Shown here piece by piece: positions 5,814 to 10,187 of a stretch of DNA of 10,187 nucleotides. Position 1 is the first letter of the stretch, and each line of letters opens with the position of its first letter. Position numbers and translations under genes: made by a program. The stretch is from assembly GCA_030043495.1 (NCBI GenBank), contig JASHXO010000207.1, positions 1-10,187 of the forward strand. The letters are read 5' to 3'. The notes beneath the pieces are model-generated. The model searched no databases. It saw only the letters and a list, made by a program, of their open reading frames with translations, and was not told where the DNA came from. This DNA is from Candidatus Rhabdochlamydia sp. (GTDB lineage Bacteria; Chlamydiota; Chlamydiia; Chlamydiales; Rhabdochlamydiaceae).

Positions 5814-6165
5814 TTCAATTTTTATTCGATCAATCTGCCAAAAAGATGATCATTGGTTTACTATTGAATGGTCTGATGGTAAAATATCCGACTATCGTTT
5901 AAGCGACTTGCAACGCCAATGTCCCTGTGCGCGCTGTCGCGATGAAAAGACAGGTAAGCAATTGATCAAACCTTCAGAAATCGATGATGACATTGGAGCA
6001 AGCCGCATTGTCAGTATCGGCAGCTATGCATTGCAAGTTTTTTTTACCAAGGGATGTTCAAAAGGAATTTATCCATTTTGGATGCTTCGCCAAATGAACT
6101 GTAAATGTTTTGAAAATACCTGGCCCTTAGGGTCGGGTTTCCGCCGGGGGACGGATGAAACATAG
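5788..6165 (+). CDS. DUF971 (gamma-butyrobetaine hydroxylase N-terminal-like) protein
   Basis: This 125-residue protein is made of one DUF971 domain, with FTIEWSDGKISDYRLSDLQRQ near residues 24-43, CPCARC (45-50), SIGSYALQVFF (76-86) and GIYPFWMLR (93-101). In human BBOX1 the same fold binds zinc through CxCx2C plus a distal His. Here the three cysteines are C45, C47 and C50, and the position usually held by His before xxGIY is C90, giving a possible four-Cys site. The same domain forms the C-terminus of the plant Fe-S carrier HCF101, so it probably works with the adjacent Mrp, from which it is a separate but overlapping reading frame (26 bases). The only usable start upstream of the domain is TTG 5788, with no clear Shine-Dalgarno sequence, so translational coupling to mrp is likely. 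The stop overlapped the ancestral ytgA start by 11 bases. Confidence 0.82.
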   Translation: MTYNGGIDNSIFIRSICQKDDHWFTIEWSDGKISDYRLSDLQRQCPCARCRDEKTGKQLIKPSEIDDDIGASRIVSIGSYALQVFFTKGCSKGIYPFWMLRQMNCKCFENTWPLGSGFRRGTDET

Positions 6166-6172
6166 GTTATGA
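6146..6172 (+). other. Remnant of the original ytgA start: ribosome site, ATG and five codons
   Basis: GGGGGA (6146-6151) precedes ATG 6155, which reads ATG AAA CAT AGG TTA TGA and ends at 6172. The first five codons (MKHRL) are exactly those needed in front of LKIFF to restore a lipoprotein signal peptide once the element at 6171-6418 is removed. The TGA overlaps ATG 6169, so a ribosome ending here could restart on the extended ytgA frame. Confidence 0.75.
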
Positions 6173-7389
6173 GCCAATTGCAAAACTCTTCGCCGCATAA
6201 AATCGCCCTTTTGCTACCCTGGTCCAGTTCGCTTCGCTTACCTGCTCCTCTTTGCAAATGTTCACTAAACATTTGCAAAGCGTCCGCAGCCCTGACGGCG
6301 ACTCTTCTATTTCCCCAAGTGTGTTTTCGCCGCCGCCAGCCAAACCCGCTCAGCAGGTTCTGGCAAGGGGTGATAAACTCATCAATTTTCTGCTGGTGTG
6401 GAATTTTGCAATTGGCTCTATTGAAAATATTTTTCCTTTGCTTCTTCAGCTTATTTCTTTTAGGGTGCTCGAGCTCAACAACTCTTTCCAAGACGGAAGC
6501 ATGGGTAGCGCAAAACGATCGGGTAAAAGTACTTTCGACGACAGCGATGATCGATGACGTTGTTGGGCAAATCGGCAAAGAGAGAATTGATCATATCCCT
6601 TTGATTACGGGCGAAATCGATCCGCATAGTTATGAATTGGTCAAAGGTGATGATGAAAAACTTTCTTTAGCGACAATCATTTTTTACAATGGACTTGGAC
6701 TCGAACATGGAGCGAGCCTCCGTTATCAAATTGAACACCATCCCAATGCGATTGGAGTTGGAAATATTATCTTAGAAAGGCAGCCTGAACTGATTTTACA
6801 CTCTGACAAAGAAATCGATCCCCACATCTGGATGGACATCTCTTTATGGAGTCGCATTATTGGACCGATCGTCGAAGCCCTTTCCCAAGCAGATCCCGAT
6901 GGAAAAGAATTTTATCAGGCTAATGGAGAGCAACTCTTGGAAAAAATGTTGCGGGAACATCGAAATATTTATGAGGACCTCCAGAACATTCCAAAGGAAA
7001 AGCGTTTTCTCGTTACTAGCCATGATGCTTTCAATTATTTTACTCGGGCCTACCTTGCTTTTTCAGAAGAGACAGCTCGTGAGCATTGGCAAAGTCGCTG
7101 CGATGCTCCTGAGGGTCTTGCCCCTGATGGGCAACTCAGCGCTTCAGATATTCAAAAGATCGTTGATCATCTGATCAAATATCAAATTCAAACTGTATTC
7201 CCGGAATCCAATGTCAGCCGTGATTCTTTGAAAAAAGTCGTGCATGCCTGTGCGCAAAAAGGGCTTAAGGTGACCATTTCCAATGACGCTCTTTATGGCG
7301 ATGCCATGGGACCTTTGAACGGCGCTGCCGATACATACCTTAAAATGATTCGTCATGATGCCAATGTACTCATCGAAGCTTGGAAATAA
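6169..7389 (+). CDS. ytgA: Metal-binding lipoprotein of the YtgABCD (TroA/ZnuA-like) ABC importer, start region disrupted by an insertion
   Basis: This is the cluster A-I substrate-binding protein that captures Fe/Mn/Zn outside the inner membrane. Metal ligands match TroA: H153 in DPHSY, H219 in DPHIW, H285 in TSHDAF and D378 in LYGDAMG (numbering from ATG 6169). The lipobox LLGC ends at C100, preceded by a hydrophobic h-region (LLKIFFLCFFSLFLLG). A lipid Cys at residue 100 is far too late for a normal signal peptide; residues 1-81 are translated from the inserted element at 6171-6418. The original start was ATG 6155, giving a 327-residue precursor with Cys at 21. Present start options are ATG 6169, made at the junction and overlapping the TGA of the 5-codon remnant, or TTG 6412, which would give MALLKIFF and a normal signal, with GGA 9 bases upstream. 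The mature part is intact, so selection may still act on it. The gene lies 2 bases before ytgB in the operon. Confidence 0.92.
   Translation: MSQLQNSSPHKIALLLPWSSSLRLPAPLCKCSLNICKASAALTATLLFPQVCFRRRQPNPLSRFWQGVINSSIFCWCGILQLALLKIFFLCFFSLFLLGCSSSTTLSKTEAWVAQNDRVKVLSTTAMIDDVVGQIGKERIDHIPLITGEIDPHSYELVKGDDEKLSLATIIFYNGLGLEHGASLRYQIEHHPNAIGVGNIILERQPELILHSDKEIDPHIWMDISLWSRIIGPIVEALSQADPDGKEFYQANGEQLLEKMLREHRNIYEDLQNIPKEKRFLVTSHDAFNYFTRAYLAFSEETAREHWQSRCDAPEGLAPDGQLSASDIQKIVDHLIKYQIQTVFPESNVSRDSLKKVVHACAQKGLKVTISNDALYGDAMGPLNGAADTYLKMIRHDANVLIEAWK
6171..6418. mobile_element. MITE-like element 4 (248 bp) inserted in the ytgA signal-peptide codons
   Basis: The terminal inverted repeats are GAGCCAATTGCAAAACTC (6171-6188) and 6401-6418, matching at 17 of 18 positions. 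TAT on both sides (6168-6170 and 6419-6421) is a 3-bp target duplication. A perfect 13-bp hairpin, CTTTGCAAATGTT (6250-6262) with 6268-6280, lies near the centre. There is no transposase gene, so it is non-autonomous. GAGCC ends with a 3-bp duplication recall IS5-family elements (IS1031 group), but the parent cannot be named from this window. Deleting the element and one TAT joins ATG 6155 to the rest of ytgA in frame. It also happens to be open for 83 codons in the ytgA frame. Confidence 0.88.
6412..6414 (+). promoter_or_regulatory. Candidate rescue start codon (TTG) for ytgA
   Basis: TTG 6412 is in the ytgA frame, inside the right terminal repeat of element 4. It would start the protein as M-ALLKIFF, leaving a signal peptide of normal length ahead of the lipid Cys. 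GTGGA ends 9 bases upstream. Two other in-frame TTG codons (6406 and 6421) are nearby, so the exact choice is uncertain. Confidence 0.35.
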
Positions 7390-7391
7390 AA

Positions 7392-8171
7392 ATGCATCGC
7401 GAAAAAATTCCAGCGATTACCATTGAACAGCTCAGCGTCAACTATGATAAGACTCCTGTCCTTTGGGATGTCCATTGCAAAATTCCAGAAGGAAAACTTG
7501 TGGGCGTTGTTGGTCCAAATGGAGCAGGAAAAAGCACTTTGTTAAAATCTTTGCTCGGAATGACTCGGCCGCTTTCGGGCCAGATCGAATTTTTTGGACA
7601 GCCTTACAAGAAAGTACGGCATAAAGTGGCCTATGTTCCCCAACGTTCCTCGGTCGATTGGGATTTTCCGATCACGGCTTTTGAAGTAGTCTTGATGGGT
7701 CGTTATGGCAAACTGGGACTGCTGAAATGGTCGAAGGCTGCGGACAAAGAAGCTGCCCGTCATGCACTTGATATTGTCGGGATGCTGCCTTTTGCTGACC
7801 GGCAAATCAGCCAACTCTCCGGCGGGCAACAGCAACGTTTGTTTATCGCACGCGCGCTTCTGCAAGATGCCGATATCTATTTAATGGACGAGCCTTTTGC
7901 CGGAGTCGATATGGCAACCGAAAAAGCAATCATTGCACTTATGGACAAATTGAAAGTTCAGGGAAAAACACTGCTCGTCGTTCATCATGATTTGACAACA
8001 GTAAATAATTATTTTGATTGGGTAGTCATGTTGAATACATGCTTGATCGCGTGCGGACCTGTTTCTGAAGCCTTCAATACGGAAAGCATTATGCGTACTT
8101 ATGGACGTAGTAGCGCTCTACTTGATGAAGCAGCAAAATTAACCCAGAACAAAACTGCTGGAATCAAATAG
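7392..8171 (+). CDS. ytgB: ATPase of the YtgABCD metal ABC importer
   Basis: This 259-residue ABC ATPase powers metal uptake through YtgC and YtgD on the cytoplasmic face. Motifs in order are Walker A GPNGAGKST (41-49), Q-loop Q84 in YVPQRSSVDWDFP, signature LSGGQQQR (142-149), Walker B DIYLMDE (161-167, E167 catalytic) and H-loop H199 in VVHHD. The VPQRSSVDWDFP wording after Walker A is typical of the Mn/Zn/Fe (TroB/MntB/ZnuC) subfamily. ATG 7392 is chosen over an in-frame TTG 7380 because GGA lies 7 bases before it and it clears the ytgA stop by 2 bases. It is followed 9 bases later by ytgC. All catalytic residues are present and the length is normal, so it should be functional. Confidence 0.95.
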   Translation: MHREKIPAITIEQLSVNYDKTPVLWDVHCKIPEGKLVGVVGPNGAGKSTLLKSLLGMTRPLSGQIEFFGQPYKKVRHKVAYVPQRSSVDWDFPITAFEVVLMGRYGKLGLLKWSKAADKEAARHALDIVGMLPFADRQISQLSGGQQQRLFIARALLQDADIYLMDEPFAGVDMATEKAIIALMDKLKVQGKTLLVVHHDLTTVNNYFDWVVMLNTCLIACGPVSEAFNTESIMRTYGRSSALLDEAAKLTQNKTAGIK

Positions 8172-8180
8172 TAAAATTTC

Positions 8181-9521
8181 ATGTTCTCTTCTCCTTGGCA
8201 ATATTTTACTGATCCTGTCCTTCAGGCACCAACAATTGGGAGCATGTTGATGTGCCTTTCTTCAGCGCTTGTCGGAGTCATTGTATTTTTGCGGAAGCGT
8301 TCCTTGCTCGGCGAAGCTCTTTCCCATGCAACTTATCCAGGCGTTGTCCTCAGCGTGCTGTTTATGGCAGCTTTTTTTCCACTCTCCTCAGATTTACTGG
8401 CCCTTGCAATTTTAATTGGAGCATTTTTGACATCTCTCTTGGGCCTATGGGCAATCGAGAAGATGGAGCGCCAATTTCATGTCAAAAATGATGCAGCATT
8501 GTGTTTTGTCCTTTCCGTTTTTTTTGGGGTTGGTGTGCTTGTAGCAAGCCGAATCCAGTTCACCCATGCTTTATGGTATAAGACTGTGCAAATTTTTTTG
8601 TATGGACAAGCCGCGACGATGACAGATGTGCATATCGTCATTTATGCTCTTCTCGCGCTGCTACTGGCTGTTGTCTTGATCCTGCTATATCGACAGATTG
8701 AGATGGTCATTTTCGACCGTGATTTTTCCAAGACTCTGGGCGTTCCGGTCCGCACCATCGATAGTTTGCTCTTTATTTTACTTGTGCTTGCTATCGTAAT
8801 CGGCATTCGTAGTGTCGGAGTCGTTCTAATGGCCGGCATGTTAATTGCACCGGCTGTAGCCGCGCGATCTTTAAGCCATCGATTGTGGGCCGTATTTTTA
8901 TTTGCTGCTGCAATTGGAGCTTTGAGTGGATTTTTAGGTAACTATTTATCGGTGGAAATCCCGCACTGGGGGACTCGACAAGGTTGGAATTGGAAATTCT
9001 CTTTACCGACAGGCCCAATGATTTTGCTCTCAGCTTCGGCAATTTGTCTTTTTTCTCTTTTGTTTGCTCCTAAAAATGGACTTGTCAGCCGCTTATTGCG
9101 CATTCTTCGCTTCCGCGAGCAATGCATTGCAGAAAATTTGCTGAAATACCTTTGGCGGCATAGACCCGATGGACAAGCGACATTGACCGATATAAAAAAA
9201 TGGCAAACGCTTTCTTTTCTCCAAATGCGGCTTCTCTTATGGAGACTGAAGCGCCAGGGTTGGATTGAAGAGAATAGTGAGCATGTGCTTCGTTTGACCA
9301 AAGATGGTTATTTGCGCGCCACACGCATCATTCGGCTGCACCGATTATGGGAAGCCTATCTTGTTTTCCTAGGGCAGGGAGCTGAAAAAGTCCATCGAAG
9401 CGCTGAAGAGATGGAGCATATTATCACTCCCGAACTGGAAAAAGAATTATCCGAATTGCTTGGCGATCCCAAAGAAGATCCGCACGCCCAGCCTATTCCT
9501 CCTAAGGAGCTCACATTATGA
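8181..9521 (+). CDS. ytgC: YtgCR: metal ABC permease fused to a DtxR/MntR-like repressor
   Basis: Residues 1-295 are an ABC-3 family permease with about eight hydrophobic segments and the conserved LRKRSLLGEALSHATYPGVV (38-57) and GVVLMAGMLIAPA. Residues about 308-446 are a DtxR-type domain: a winged helix (ATLTDIKKWQ to GYLRATRI, 333-384), then metal and dimer helices with H387, E391, H405, E409, E412 and H413, ending ELLGDPKEDPHAQPIP. In C. trachomatis the same fusion (CT069) is cleaved to free YtgR, an iron-dependent repressor of its own operon. The linker here (about 296-312, KNGLVSRLLRILRF) is basic and is a plausible cleavage zone. E409 replaces the Cys102 of DtxR, as in MntR, which leaves Mn versus Fe response open. 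The start lacks a strong Shine-Dalgarno sequence. The stop overlaps ytgD (ATGA). Confidence 0.95.
   Translation: MFSSPWQYFTDPVLQAPTIGSMLMCLSSALVGVIVFLRKRSLLGEALSHATYPGVVLSVLFMAAFFPLSSDLLALAILIGAFLTSLLGLWAIEKMERQFHVKNDAALCFVLSVFFGVGVLVASRIQFTHALWYKTVQIFLYGQAATMTDVHIVIYALLALLLAVVLILLYRQIEMVIFDRDFSKTLGVPVRTIDSLLFILLVLAIVIGIRSVGVVLMAGMLIAPAVAARSLSHRLWAVFLFAAAIGALSGFLGNYLSVEIPHWGTRQGWNWKFSLPTGPMILLSASAICLFSLLFAPKNGLVSRLLRILRFREQCIAENLLKYLWRHRPDGQATLTDIKKWQTLSFLQMRLLLWRLKRQGWIEENSEHVLRLTKDGYLRATRIIRLHRLWEAYLVFLGQGAEKVHRSAEEMEHIITPELEKELSELLGDPKEDPHAQPIPPKELTL
9504..9509 (+). promoter_or_regulatory. Strong ribosome-binding site of ytgD
   Basis: AAGGAG, 8 bases before ATG 9518, lies inside the last codons of ytgC. 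It is the clearest Shine-Dalgarno sequence of the operon and supports the start call at the ATGA overlap. Confidence 0.8.
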
Positions 9522-10187
9522 TTTTGGGAGTCAGCCCTTACTTCGGCAAGAATTTTATTCAATTCATGATGATTTTTCTGCAAAGGATGGGGGAATTGTG
9601 CGTGGGAAAAATCGGTATTGGAGATTTGGCATCCGATGAAGTTCAAGTGTTGGTTTTGTCTTTGGTCGCTTGTTGCTCGGCACTGGTAGGAACGTTCTTA
9701 GTTTTAAAAAAAATGACAATGCTTGCTAATTCATTATCGCATACCATTTTGCTCGGGATTGTCGTTGCTTATTTAATCCTAGTCCCCTTCATGTCCGAAA
9801 GTCATGTGCATGCACATGTAATTAGCATTGAAGTGCTTTTAATTGCTTCTCTAATCACTGGGCTGATTACAACTGTTCTGACACAACTGCTTACGAACGT
9901 TCTCAAACTGCAAGAAGACGCGAGCACAGGTCTTGTTTTCACGACTTTATTTGCCTTAGGCATTGTCCTTGTCACTGTTTTTACGCGTAACACTCACCTT
10001 GGAACAGAGGCGATTATGGGCAATGTCGATGCTTTGCACATCGATGATTTGAAATTGATCTTATGGATCGCATTATTTGACTTCGCGGTCATTACAATTT
10101 TTTTTAAAGAATTTAAGATGATCACTTTTGATGGCGCATTTGCTGATTCTCAAGGAATTTCAAGGTCGGTTTTTAATTATTTGTTAA
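9518..10187 (+). CDS. ytgD: Second permease of the YtgABCD metal importer, cut by the window edge
   Basis: The frame from ATG 9518 stays open to the end of the window (223 codons). The ATG overlaps the ytgC stop as ATGA. After about 45 mostly polar residues come at least five hydrophobic segments: LVLSLVACCSALVGTFLVL, ILLGIVVAYLILVPF, ISIEVLLIASLITGLITTVL, GLVFTTLFALGIVLVTVF and ILWIALFDFAVITIFF. The conserved ABC-3 phrase is FLVLKKMTMLANSLSHTILL, equivalent to LRKRSLLGEALSHATYP of YtgC. It would pair with the YtgC permease half to form the channel for metal delivered by YtgA. A His-rich patch, SHVHAHV, lies in an early loop and could contact metal. The C-terminal part is outside the window, so completeness cannot be judged. 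Confidence 0.93.
   Translation, partial: MILGVSPYFGKNFIQFMMIFLQRMGELCVGKIGIGDLASDEVQVLVLSLVACCSALVGTFLVLKKMTMLANSLSHTILLGIVVAYLILVPFMSESHVHAHVISIEVLLIASLITGLITTVLTQLLTNVLKLQEDASTGLVFTTLFALGIVLVTVFTRNTHLGTEAIMGNVDALHIDDLKLILWIALFDFAVITIFFKEFKMITFDGAFADSQGISRSVFNYLL

Noticed and set aside
6250..6280. Perfect 13-bp hairpin in element 4 as a transcription terminator
   Set aside because: The stem is AT-rich and is followed by CGTCCGCAGC rather than a T-run, so polar termination is not expected.
6252..6557. 101-codon plus-strand frame starting in element 4
   Set aside because: It overlaps ytgA in another frame and shows no domain or signal; it is a shadow frame.
6069..6578. 169-codon open frame on the minus strand across the DUF971/ytgA junction
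   Set aside because: It runs antisense to well-supported genes and through the inserted element, with no recognisable protein and no start site. It is an accident of the stop-poor element.

Overview
The window looks like chromosomal DNA of a chlamydia, most likely an amoeba-associated (Parachlamydiaceae-like) lineage. The grounds are gene content and order. It carries an Npt1-type ATP/ADP translocase, a YtgCR-type fusion of a metal permease with a DtxR-like repressor, and a eukaryotic-type USP deubiquitinase of the kind expanded in environmental chlamydiae. From memory, the backbone order lepA - tlcA - small hypothetical - ytgABCD matches Chlamydia trachomatis CT064-CT070. The species cannot be fixed from the sequence alone.

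Layout. The first 134 bases (minus strand) are the 5' end of lepA with its own promoter. A non-coding stretch follows with a hairpin and a perfect 35-bp inverted repeat, then the promoter of a plus-strand USP (C19) protease with two N-terminal membrane segments. That gene and the minus-strand tlcA converge on a shared bidirectional terminator. The tlcA promoter lies inside a nested two-arm palindrome. Upstream of it are an inverted-repeat element, a terminator, and a small basic protein of unknown function (minus strand). A further inverted-repeat element, sharing internal sequence with the previous one, precedes a plus-strand gene string: a Mrp-type P-loop ATPase, a DUF971 protein, ytgA, ytgB, ytgCR and the truncated ytgD. 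Gaps in this string are at most 9 bases and three junctions overlap or once overlapped, so it reads as one transcription unit linking Fe-S protein assembly with metal import and metal-dependent repression.

The most striking observation is a 248-bp inverted-repeat element (6171-6418) inserted in the signal-peptide codons of ytgA and flanked by a 3-bp direct repeat. Removing it with one repeat copy restores a textbook lipoprotein signal peptide (MKHRLLKIFF-LCFFSLFLLGC) starting at an ATG at 6155. The insertion leaves a 5-codon remnant whose TGA overlaps a new ATG made at the junction, and ytgA stays open in frame through the element. Other points of interest are the Inc-like deubiquitinase with a USP30-like Ser in its triad, the dyad over the tlcA promoter, a Mrp that has lost its CxxC beside a DUF971 protein (a split HCF101 arrangement), and four short inverted-repeat elements in 10 kb.
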